DNA from: Branchipolynoe longqiensis | Lineage: Eukaryota; Annelida; Polychaeta; Phyllodocida; Polynoidae | Direction: 5' to 3' | Assembly: GCA_030323885.1 (NCBI GenBank) | Contig: CM059189.1 | Coordinates: 48,801,015 to 48,865,014 of the forward strand | Length of the DNA stretch: 64,000 nt | Shown here: piece after piece, positions 50,901-62,900 of the stretch | Numbering within the stretch: position 1 is the first letter of the stretch | Layout of the letters: each line of letters opens with the position of its first letter | Notes under the pieces: generated by a model | The model's database searches: none | The model's input: the letters and a program-made list of their open reading frames with translations, nothing else | What the model was told of the DNA's origin: nothing | Made by a program: the position numbers and the translations under genes

Positions 50901-53900
50901 CGAATTCCTGGACCTCGCAAGTTAGTTTATAATAAAAAAGTAATTTAGTAATATATTAATTGTTGATGCAGCCTCAAACAGGCTAAAACAACCAAGATTG
51001 GGGGGAAAACTCGCGCCTCGCCTCTTTAATGCGGCTGTCACACCTCACCGGATTGGGGGAAACGGACAGAAAATGAACAATGTCCAGTTTGTGTCCGTAT
51101 AAGTTTTGAACATGCACAAAACTAGGAACCGATGCCGCCGGACTGACATTAAGTTTCTTGTCCGGTTTGATTTCATTTCGTCAGTTGGCTATCCGTTCAT
51201 GTCCGTTTCCTGTCCGTTTCCTGTCCGTTCGTCCAGCGGCCATTTACCCGGTAGCGCAACATTTTGACATATTTTAATACATTTTGATACTTATCACCAC
51301 CGGACTAGACAATTCTGTCCGTTACTCAATCCGGCGAGGTGTGACAGCCGCTTTAGGCACAATCACACATTGCTCATGATGAGCCAATATGTGGACGTTT
51401 GAGACTACACTATAAGAATAGACCGAGTACAAATATAATGTAATTGTTATAACAAATATGTATTAAACTGCGAGCACTGTCCACATATGCCCATATAGAG
51501 AGACGTGGAAGGAGGGAGACCAATTATTGACAAATCAACATTCCTCTACTTAGAGTTACATAGTCTGATGGTTTTGAGTTTCTACTATTTTCTGAGATAA
51601 ATACATTAAATTAATCATTATAATCTACTTTACTTTAGATTGAAGTAACTTTTATTTTAAATGGCTAACTTTGTGAAAACATCCCAAATTAGTTTTGGCA
51701 AGCACATCAAAACTCTGACATCATAGGCTTTAGTAGTAACAGGTCAGATTTATGATGCCCTTCTATGCAGCAACAAATGTTTAATAAGTGCACCAGTTAA
51801 AATGTTTAATAAGAGCACCAGCATCGAAGTTGAATATGTAGAATCAAATTTAGATAAGAGTCTTGCTTTTGAAAATTTGATGTTTTCATCGGACTTTTGC
51901 AACTTTAATAATAAGAATATATCAAGTAAAAAACGCATTAGATTGTACCTTGTGGATGCTACGCAGTCTGTTGAGCCCGTCCTTGGCGCCCCATTGGCAG
52001 AGGTCGTGGAGCGTGCGCAGTGCCTTGTCAAAGCGGCGCCGGTTTATAGTCCGCACCAACTTAGGCTGAAACACACGGGTTGGTTGTTGGAGTCTTACGA
52101 CCTGGCAACATCAGAGGTCATATCAGGACAGGTACCGACTTGTGACAGTGCGCACTCATGGCGATTTTATAATGGTGCCCCACTGGGAGACCAGGCCACC
52201 AGCAACATGACCCGATATCCCACTCAGTCACATTATCCTGACACTGAGGGAAACCAGTCCTTGACCTATCCTAATAGTGCTGAGTGCCTGGCTAGGAAGC
52301 GACAAGTATAAATTGTGTAAGTCATTGGTTTGACTCGGCCAAGATTAAGAACTTGCGACCTTGCACACGGCAAAGCTGCGCTCTAACCGATTCCACCACC
52401 TCCAATCCCAAACAACAAAGACACACACCTTTAAATTATCACATTAAAAATGAATGTTCTTACCCTGTACATGGTGGGGTCTTTGTTGAGATTAAACGAA
52501 TTCGATTCGCCCTCTGAGAAGGAGCCAGCTGCAAAAATAGCAAACAAACTATCATTAGCTTTATCTACCAAACCACATATTGTGTTTACATTAAACATCA
52601 ATATGTCTTCAGTGACAGCTGTCGTTGATACATTCCTGCAATGTGAGGACACTTTTTCAATGTACAAACTGAATTTGTTTCATTTGACTGTTCCTTCGAT
52701 GATAGTACACCTGCTATGTAATGACAACATTGGTATGAGTGTAAATCTGTCCTTTGAAGACAGGCACTGCTGTAGTTAGGCTATAGTGCATGACTCATTT
52801 TAGCTAGATTAAAACACGACTTGTATGGACACAAAGCATTACAAACGTTAATTATATACAAAAATATAAACAAACAAAAACAAAAAAATAGAAACTCCCC
52901 GATTTTACATCACAAACAAGTTTACGGAAATTATTGATAAAGGAAATCAATCCATATGGATTATGACCACTACTGCCAGGCGGTGAAAACAAGTGCATGT
53001 ACTTAACCGTTATGAGCAGAATAAACAAATGATCACTAAAACATTATTTTAATTAAAAAACAAGGCCCTAAATCGGTATCAATTTGGATCACTCACAATC
53101 CCGTGCCTTTATTTACTTTACTTCCCTCCCCCCCCCCATCACCCCCCCCCCCCCGCCCTCCATTCCCCATGTTCTACTATTTTCACAGTAAAACAAATCC
53201 GGTGAGCTGACGACACTTAGTTGATTCAGTGAGGGGAAGGGGGGGGGGTGACATAAATGAAAAAAACAGAAGCGTCACAGTTCATATGTCGTTTTTGCCC
53301 CACCGTACTGCGCAGTGCCATCTGGTTTTTAATTGGGTCGTTTGACAATAATCCACTGTTCAGCTATTGTTTTGGCAAGCACATCAGTTCTGCCACAGTT
53401 CAGCCACAGTTCAGCCATTGTTCAGCCACTGTTCAGCCATTGTTCAGCCACTGTTCAGCCACTGTTCAGCCATTGTTCAGCCATTGTTCAGCCATTGTTC
53501 AGCCATTGTTCAGCCACTATTCAGCCATTGTTCAGCCACTATTCAGCCATTGTTCAGCCATGTTCCAGACAGTTTACCTGCAGTTCATTGTGTCATATTA
53601 ACAATCGCTATGTCATTATAGTGACTGAAAATTGTTCACATTTGTTGCATTAAATAGCAACTGTATGCAAGCTTAGTACTTGTTTCCTAAATTGACCCAC
53701 AACCTTAGTTCCTGCTTAGTGTGCATGGTTTGTGGAGCCAGTTCATAACAATGACCAGCTCGACCTGAGGTTCCCTAACAATTTACTGACCGTATCCCAG
53801 GAGGTGCACAATACCAAACTGTTGTGTTTTAATCGCGTTCCTTTTCCTAAGAACATTTCTCATAACATCGCTTTATATCATGATGCATGTCATGACCCAA

Positions 53901-56900
53901 TTTGAAACCAGATGGCGCTGCAAACGGCGTGGTACACAATCTCATAATGGTGTGACACTTCCCTGTTTCTTTCAACTATGGTGGTGCTAACATTTTGCGC
54001 GCCGCAGGTTCAGCCAGCTGAGGCTGCGTCGTGGGCTGCTGTTGGTGAGGCTCGAAGAGTACTGCGCATGCTCAGGAGGCGGGACCAGACGCTCCTCCCG
54101 GCTCTTGTCTTCCAGGTGACGGAAACGCTTCTCCAGCCGCTGGTCAGTCTGTAAACATTGTATGGCATTTTCAGGGTCCGCACACATGTGAAGATATGGA
54201 ATTCAAGGCTACTTCAAGGCTGTTTTTGATAGGAATTCAAGACTATTTTCATTTGGATTTCAGGAAAGAACAACAATGGTGAATGGTGATTTCGGACTAA
54301 TTTAGATCAGTCGGGACAGTTGAATGGAATTCAAGTCTTTTCAAGACTAGTTGCCCAAAACAGGTTACATTCAAGGCTTTTCAAAGCCTTGAATTGGGGT
54401 AAATGAAGTTCAAGACTTTTCAAGACTTTCCAGGTCCCGTACGTACCCTGCATACCTGTAATCATCATAATTGTTCTCAGGGGCGGAGTGAAATCAAATG
54501 GGCCTCAGCCTTTGGCTTTGACCCATTTGAAATCACTCCGCCCAACCATTCAGACTATGCCCAATGTAGGACAGTAACTTTTTTTGCCCAATGGGGCGAG
54601 TGACTGAATGTTCTACTTGCCCAAGTGGCAAAACTACTTGACCAAGCCCAAGTCAGCCAATTGAAACTGAAATCTGCTACTGCAGATCAGAAAAATGACG
54701 ACTTGCCAGTTAGGACAGGTGACCGAGAACTTCACCTGCCCGACCAAGTAAACTAAGTGCCCCGGGGTAGCAGGCCCTGCCTCTGTGCAGTACCATGCAA
54801 TGGTGCATTAACAACCAATGCAATGGTGCATTTACAACCAGGCAGTCCTTATTGTCCTGTCCTGTAAATATGCCTATGTAAAATTAGGCCTTTCAATTAT
54901 AATATGCTCAGTAAACCATCGCACTCCTGAAATCAAAGAGGAAGTCATGCCTATGTGATGGTTGGTTGGTTGTTGGGGTTTTACGTCCTGGCAACATCTA
55001 AAGGTCATATCAGGATGGGTACCGACGTGTGACAGTGCGCACATGGCGACTTTATAGTGCTGCCCCACTGGAAAATGAGGCCACCAGCACCATGACCTGA
55101 TATCCCACTCAGTCACAATATCCTGACACAGGGCTAACCAGTCCTTGCCCTATCCTATTAATGCAGAGCACAAGGCTAGGAAGCGACAAGTATCAATTAT
55201 AAAGTCATTGGTTTGACTCGATCGGGAAGCGAGCCTATGTGATGTACATACCAGGTTGCTGCTGGCTGTCTCCAACACCATCTTCACCTCTCTGATGCAG
55301 TTCTCTACGGCCACAATGTTCATGGACCGGAATATGGCATCCTCTGCCGTCTCTGCGTCTGCCACCTGGCACTTCCGGCCTGCCCCTTCCACGTCACTCA
55401 CTTCCGCTTGCCGCTCCATGAAACGCTCTGAGTGAATACGGGGGGGAGGGGGGGGGGGGTCTTTAGTCTATCTAAGCACACTTTCAAACACAGGTTATAC
55501 AACCTAAAAGTAAATTGAACGGTTTTGCATCTAAATAAAATCCCCCCAATTATTACAGATCTAAATGGTGCTAATAAAACATTCCTTCTGATAAGTATTT
55601 TAATTGCCACACAATAAAAGTGATATTGCTGAACTCCAAGCGAATATTACATTTCTGTGATTGTTCTCCGCTTGTTTTCTCATAAATATCTCTGTCGCTT
55701 TCTCACATCTCTACTAGTACTACTCTCTGCGCTGACGAATCAATCAGGTGTGACCGGCGGTTGGTCTGTGGGAGCACCAGGTGGGCAGCCACACGCTGAT
55801 CATTCGTGACCGACCGCTGGGGCAGCCCGACAGGCCAGGCAGGCCCTGCCTCTGTGTAGTACCATGCAATGGTGCAGCCTGACAGGCCAGGCAGGCCCTG
55901 CCTCTGTGCAGTACCATGCAATGGTGCAGACCGACAGGCCAGGCAGGCCCTGCCTCTGTGCAGTACCATGCAATGGTGCAGCCCGACAGGCCCTGCCTCT
56001 GTGCAGTACCATGCAATGGTGCAGCCCGACAGGCCAGACAGGCCCTGCCTCTGTGCAGTACCATGCCGTGGTGCAGCCCGACAGGCCAGGCAGGCCCTCC
56101 CTCTGTGCAGTACCATGCAATGGTGCAGCCCGACAGGCCAGGCAGGCCCGGCCTCTGTGCAGTACCATGCAGTGGGGCAGCCCGACAGGCCAGTCAGGCC
56201 CTGCCTCTGTGCAGTACCATGCAATGGTGCAGCCTGACAGGCCAGGCAGGCCCTGCCTCTGTGCAGTACCATGCAATTGTGCAGCCCGACAGGCCAGGCA
56301 GGCCCTGCCTCTGTGCAGTACCATGCAATGGTGCATTTACAACATTAAAGTTACACAGTATGCTCGCGTTCCTGTTTCTAAAAATTTAATTAAAAGCTCA
56401 AATTATCTATGAACTGCCCAAATGCTGTAATTTACTATTAGCTGCGTTTAAGAATCATTCCTAGTTATCACAACTACTGAGTTTGTGAGTCATATCGCAT
56501 GGGGGTGTTTGTTTGTTTGTTGTTGTTTTACGTCCTAGCAACATCTAAGGTCATATCAGGACGGGTATGGGGGTGAGTAGAGGTTCTAAGTTGGCACAGG
56601 TTTGAATCAACATTGGCATCTGGGTCGTTCTCAAAAACTCACATATTTGGTTTCCACGTTGCATTGTTAATGATTTGTCCTCGATTTTTTTCATTTGTGG
56701 GTGTGGGTGTGTGGGGGTGTGTGATTAAGCCAAATAGTTATAGTTGACTCTGTGTATTAAGTAGTTTAGCCAAACTACATGTATTTAATATATCCCACAA
56801 AATGTATCCAAAATATGCTTATATGATTTTGTGCTAAAGTCAAAAAAGGAAAGATTTGCATATTGACACCATACATCTACCCAAACATTCTTTTTGACTT

Positions 56901-59900
56901 TTTTCTTAAAGACACAATCTATTTTGCTTAACTCTAATCAATAAAATCTTGTTTGAATTTGTTGTGTGTGCTAAAATGATGTTATTGATGTGTGTTAAAA
57001 TGGGTGGTTATGGATGGATGTTATGCTGTTCATTTTAATGGCTTTTTCAATTTGTTTAAGATCAAAATAAAAAGGAGAACAAACTAAATTTCAACTCTGA
57101 CATATGCACAACATATAAACCTTCATATGAATATAGATTCTGATATTATTTGGAATGTTTTCACTATTGGTTTCCATGTCACAACAGTTGTTGTTTGTTT
57201 GTTGTTGTTTTACATCTTAGCAACATCTAAGGTCATATCAGGATGGGTACCGACTTGTGATAGTGTGCACTCATGGCGACTTTATACTGCTGCCCCACTA
57301 GAATATCAGGCCGCCAGCACCATGACCTGATATCCCACTCCGTCACATTATCCTGACACTGAGCCAACCAGTCCTTGCCCTATCTTAATAATGCCGAGCC
57401 CCAGGCTAGGAAGCGACAAGTATAAATTTTTAAGTCATTGGTTTGACTCGACCAGGGTTCGAACCCACGATCTACCAACAGAGGAGACGGGCACTCTAAC
57501 TCATTCGGCCATCCCGTCTGGTGTGTCACAAAAGTGGTACACAGTTTCTGCGAATGACCCATATAGAAACTACAACCATGTTAGAAGTGAAACTACTAAA
57601 GGCCCTGTCACATTACGGCGTATGGCGGGAGCGTATTGAAAACCTACGTACGCCGTGCTGGTGCCGGCCTATGATGACCTTCGGTGAACTTTCGGGTGGG
57701 TTTGAGCGTATGGGGGACCTATGAGGAGCGTATGAGGAGCGTATGAGGAGCGTATGGGAGCGTGCTGCGACATTTTTTGACTGTTTTGATTGGCATGTGG
57801 AGCGTATGAGGAGCGTATGAATATTTTAGGAGCGTATGAGGAGCATATGAGGAGCGTATGAGGAGCGTATGCAAAACCTATGCGCGACCTATGCGCGACC
57901 TATGGTATCTCTCCGCGGTCCGCCGCTTGGTGACTCCTGGGTATATAAAGCCTGGAGCAACAGGCTCCCCTCACTCTGCCACCATGCCTGCTAAGAGGAA
58001 CACCACTGCTGCTGCTGCTTCTGCTACTGCTACTACTACTACTACTACCAGTACTACTGCTACTACACCAGCCTCCAGAGCTGCTGTTACTACAGGAGGA
58101 GGACTAGGCCGTGGGAGAGGCAGAAAGAGGCAGACTTTGTTACAATGCTCTCCATCACCAGCCTCCTCACCTGCCTCGCCACCTCACCACTCTCCACACC
58201 ACTCTCCAGAACACCACTCTCCACAACACTACTCTCCAGAACACCACTCTCCACTGGAGGAGCTGGAGATGGAAGTGGAGAGGTCGACGACGCAACGCTG
58301 GCGTCCCCGCTCCAGCTCGCCATCTCCTGCCTCTGCGGGCAGCTCACGGGCGTCGTCCGCTGCCTCCGCCGCCTCCACCAGCACCGCTGCCATCGGCACG
58401 TCAAAGAGACGGAGGGCCAAGAAGAGCGACTGTTCTCTGTCGGTCTTCAAGGAGGGTCAAATGTTGGACTTCCTCGAGGAGAACCCCATCATTTGGAACA
58501 TGAAGCTCACGGATTACCGCCGCTCAGACAGAAAGGCCAAGATGTGGGAGGACCAGGCGACACTTCTGGGGACCACAACAGTCCATCTCCAGAAGTGGTT
58601 CAAGTCGCTCAGGGACACCAACACGCGGCTCCACAAAAAAAAGAGCGGGGACGGAGCCGCTGACCTGACTGAGCGGGAGCAGTGGATCCTGCGCAAGTTC
58701 GGGTTCCTGCGGTCCGTCGTCCGTCACCGACCGGAGCCCTGCAGGAGTGTAAGTACATAATCTTTTTTCGTTCTGACAAGTGCGGCCATTAGTATCGTAT
58801 TCTAGTTTGTTATGTTATGCTTTTATTGTATTTATGTTTGTTTGTTTGTTGTTGTTTTACGTCCTAGCAACATCTAATATTCTAGTAATTTGTTAATGCT
58901 ATTGACAATAGATGTGTCATGATATAATCGTTATAAATCCATGTCTGCATTTAACGTTAATTATTTTTGCTTTATATAATTTTGATTTACTGTTGACTTG
59001 TCGTGTCTTTTGTCGATTTATCGATTTGCATTCATGTTACTTATGTTATGTTATGATTTTGTTTTGCAGTTGGCCAGTCCTGTCGCGGCTCCGCAGCTTG
59101 ATCTCAGCTTGGAGGAGAATGTGCCGACCGATGTGGAGGTGGCGATGGACGAGGATGGACCCACTCCCCCCGCTACATCCCAAGAGCGGGGAAAGGGGAG
59201 AGGGAAGCGATCTGCCCCAGTCGACAACAACCTCCTCGCTGCCATCCACAAGAGGTTCGATGAGTCTGCCGACATCCTCAAGGTAATGCAGCCGCCTCCT
59301 CCTCCACCTCCACATCCACCGGCGGTGACGAAGCGAGTGGCATTCGCCAACTATATGCGGGACATGATCCTCACGATGCCGGAGGAGCGGTTTGTGTCGG
59401 TTTGCGGTGCACTCAACCGCATGGCGTCGCACCATCAGGAGGAGGAAGGAACCTTCGTGGCCCCAGTGGTTTGTGTGGCTGCTCCTGCTCCTGCACCTGC
59501 TCCTGCACCTGCTCCTGGACCTGCTCGTGTGTCTGCAAGGGAGGCATACCAGCCTCAACCCCACCAGTGGACTCACCAGCCACCACCGGCATCACCATGG
59601 GCTTCACAGACACACGAGTATGTGCAGCACTATATGGGGCAGCCGCAGATTCCTCATCAGCCACAGCCACAGCCGCCTCTGCCAAGTCTTCCGCCTCACC
59701 CTCAGCCTCTACCTCCAACCTCCGTAGGTCACGAGGCGCCCGCAGCTCCGCTGGTGGTACGGCCGTCACACACTGCTGGACAACTACGGACATTAGGGAT
59801 GGCGGGGCACACAAGGGGCTCTCCCGGAGTCGTGGTGCGCGCGGGTGCTCCGCCCACTGTGGGTGCGGCATGGCCGGGGACTTGCGCTGCTGCAGACATT

Positions 59901-62900
59901 GTGACTCCGACACACGTCGACCCCACCCCAGTGAACTTGTCTGAGTCGGCCAGCCCAGAAGGACTATTGAACTTGTCGGGGCTGTCCGGCATATCTGGCA
60001 TGTTGGGCGCAAATTTGGACTTATTCCCCTCGTCAGCCACACAGTCGCCAGCTGATGCCACTTCTAATGGCAAGGGAGAGAAGTGATTGTAAATATGTGT
60101 ATATATGTAGTCTTAAGTTTTTATTTATCTTTGTACATTTGTATGTATATATGTATATATATTGTTTATATATTGTTTGTACATTTATATGTCAAGATGC
60201 TAAAATAAATAAATATACTGTCAATTATAATTTTTGTGTCCGTGTTCAGTAAAGGCATGCCATCATTTAATTGTTATATATTAAAGTACAATTAACATTA
60301 AAATTAAAACTCAATTTTTTCCTGTGTTCTTAGTATGTATGTAAAAAGAGAGGAGATTCATTACAATTACATTAACTAGATGACTTAAAATTAAGGAGCG
60401 AAAGAACGTAACAGACATGTAAAATTGTGTTTTCATATCTATAAAATGATATCGTTTATTTTATACTAGACATATAAACATTAGCATCTCATATAACAGG
60501 AGAGATGTCACAACATCACAGACATGTTTGCAAAAACAGTAGACAGACACAGCGCATACAGACTGATAAAATGTTTTGTCAGATCATCCTGTCTTGCCAT
60601 GACAGTGCTCTGGCAGGTGAGACGACCCAGTCTTTAATTAGATTGCGCTGTTCCTTTCCTAGCTTGGACGCGGTGTTGGGGTTAAACAGGTTCAACGTTA
60701 ATGTCACGAAGGTTGTGGCCCTCTCGCCAACCTCCAGGCACAAAGTTGTTGTTGGCTGTCTCGGGACGATCCAGCTGCATGTTCTGTAGCGCTGGGTAGC
60801 GTGTCCTCATGAGGTTGTGCAGAACCATGCATGCCTTGACGATGAGCTTCACATTGGAGGGGTGGTGCTGCATAGTCGTCAGGAGCACTTGGAAGCGGTT
60901 GGCTAGAATGCCAAAGGCATTCTCCACCACTCTCCTAGCTCGGGAAAGCCGGTAGTTGAAGAGTCGCTCATCATTGGTCAAGCCCCTCTTGCCGTACGGC
61001 TTCATCATGGTCGGCCGCAGGGCAAAGGCGTCGTCACCGATCAGGAAATACGGCACATCCTTCTGGCCGTCGCCGAGCGGTTCAGGGTTCGGAAAGCCGA
61101 TGGTGCCACCTTCTGTGCACGCCTTCAGCTCGGAGGCGTTGTAGATCTGGGCATCGGACGCGGAGCCCATACCGCCAATATCTGCCCAGATAAATTTGTA
61201 ATCCGCATCTACAAGCGCCAACAGGACCACGGAGAAAAAGCCCTTGTAGTTGTAGTAGAGCGACCCACTCTTTGGAGGGCACCGGCAGGCGATGTGCTTC
61301 CCATCCAGAGCGCCACAGGTATGGGGGAAGTTCCACCTCTCTGCAAAGAGGTCCGCGATGGCATGCCACCCTTCTGGAGTCGTCGGACACGTCATGACCT
61401 CGGCCATGTACTCGTCGACGATGGCCTTGCAGACTTCACGCACTATCAGCGACTGTGTGTTGTGGGGCACCCTCCACCCAAACTTCATGGAGGAGTATTT
61501 TGTGCCGGATGCCAGGTGCCGCAGAGTAAGTGCTATTTTCAGCGCCGGGTCGAGCGGCACCCTGAATGTGGACCGTTTTTTGGTGATCCTGGGTCCCACT
61601 CGCGCCACAATCTCGTCAAACAATTGGGGAGGCAGCCGCATGAAGTTCACAAACGACGCGGTGTCCTCGCTGCGGAGCTCGACCATGAGCTTGTCGAACA
61701 AGCCAAACTGTGGCCGCCTCCCAATCCAGGGTCTGACCCACACTGATCGTCGCCGCCGCTCCCTCCTCCTTCGTCTCTCGATACGGGACGCCAGAAGAAC
61801 CATGAGGAGTAGAGTAAGCTCATGGTGATAAAGGGCAACTCTGTAGAAAAGCTGGAACTGTGCTTGCAGTGCCTGGGCATCCATCCTGTATGAGCAGCAG
61901 AGCAGGAATGACTGAAGGAATGGCGTGGGTCGCCTTTATATACCGAGACCATAGGTCGGGCATACGCCGCCATACGCTTCGCATACGCCTCCCATACGCT
62001 TTTCATACGCTCTCATACGCAACGCCTAGGTTCTGCGTACGCTGCATACGCCCGAGATACGCCCCTGATACGCCCGTGACGCAAGTTGAGCGTACAAGTA
62101 GCGTACGCCGGCGTACCCCTAGCATACGCCGGCGTACCCCCAGTGTACGAGGAGCGTATGCGGAGCGTACGCCGGCGTATGAGTAGCGTATGGCCCATAC
62201 GCCCCCGTAGGTCGAGATTTTTTGAGCATGCACAAAAAAATGGGGACGGACGGATTTATGAAAGCGTATGGCGGTGTATGCCTCATACGCTTCACATAAG
62301 CCGTCACCTGACGGCGTATGAGTAGCGTATGAGTAGCGTATGAGTAGCGTATGAGTAGCGTATACGGCGTATGCCGACGTATATGACGTAAAGCGGCTAC
62401 GCCGCCATACGCTCCCGCCATACGCCGTAATGTGACAGGGCCTTAAGCACTTACTGGGTGACACCGGTTTCATTCTAAGTTGCAAAAACCAATCAAATTG
62501 TAATGTCTTCAAAACTAAAACATCTACATACATTTGATCCTAACAGATCCAACTTTGATATTAGTGTACCCATTCATCATTTCTTTGAGGTTTTCACACT
62601 TAAGAACATTAAAACTCACTGGTTTCGAAATGACGCGTTATGCGATCCTGCACTTGGCTTCAACTGAGACGCATGTACAAATTATTTTGCATACTTTGCA
62701 CTCCCAGCACCTTTAAAGTTAATCAATCATAAAAGTGACTCCAAATTAAAGCAGTTAGTTATAATTGTCACCAGGATGTATTTAACTCAGAAATAAGAAA
62801 ACATGTTAAAGTTGCATAGTCCGATAATTTTGAGAGTAGTCATTTTTCTGAGATAAATATATTAAATTGATGGTTTTAATCTACCTTACTTCAGTTTGAA

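Larger units (their letters stand above)
57600..62443. mobile_element. Complete PIF/Harbinger transposon
   Basis: The element has perfect 37-bp terminal inverted repeats starting AGGCCCTGTCACATTACGGC. TAA stands on both sides (57597-57599, 62444-62446), the 3-bp target duplication of this superfamily. It carries two convergent genes: a MADF/BESS-type DNA-binding protein and a DDE transposase, both without stops or frameshifts. Identical ends and intact genes suggest recent, possibly current, activity. It lies in the intron between SMCR8 exons a and b. Confidence 0.95.

Noticed and set aside
55703..56412. Open frames across the 52-bp array, including a unique C-terminal tail, as an SMCR8 exon
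   Set aside because: SMCR8 exon a joins exon b directly in phase; the tail has no counterpart in SMCR8 and would break the frame.
58090..58760. Antisense and alternative-frame ORFs over the Harbinger MADF gene and transposase
   Set aside because: They are shadows of the real frames; GC-rich, low-complexity coding DNA keeps other frames open.
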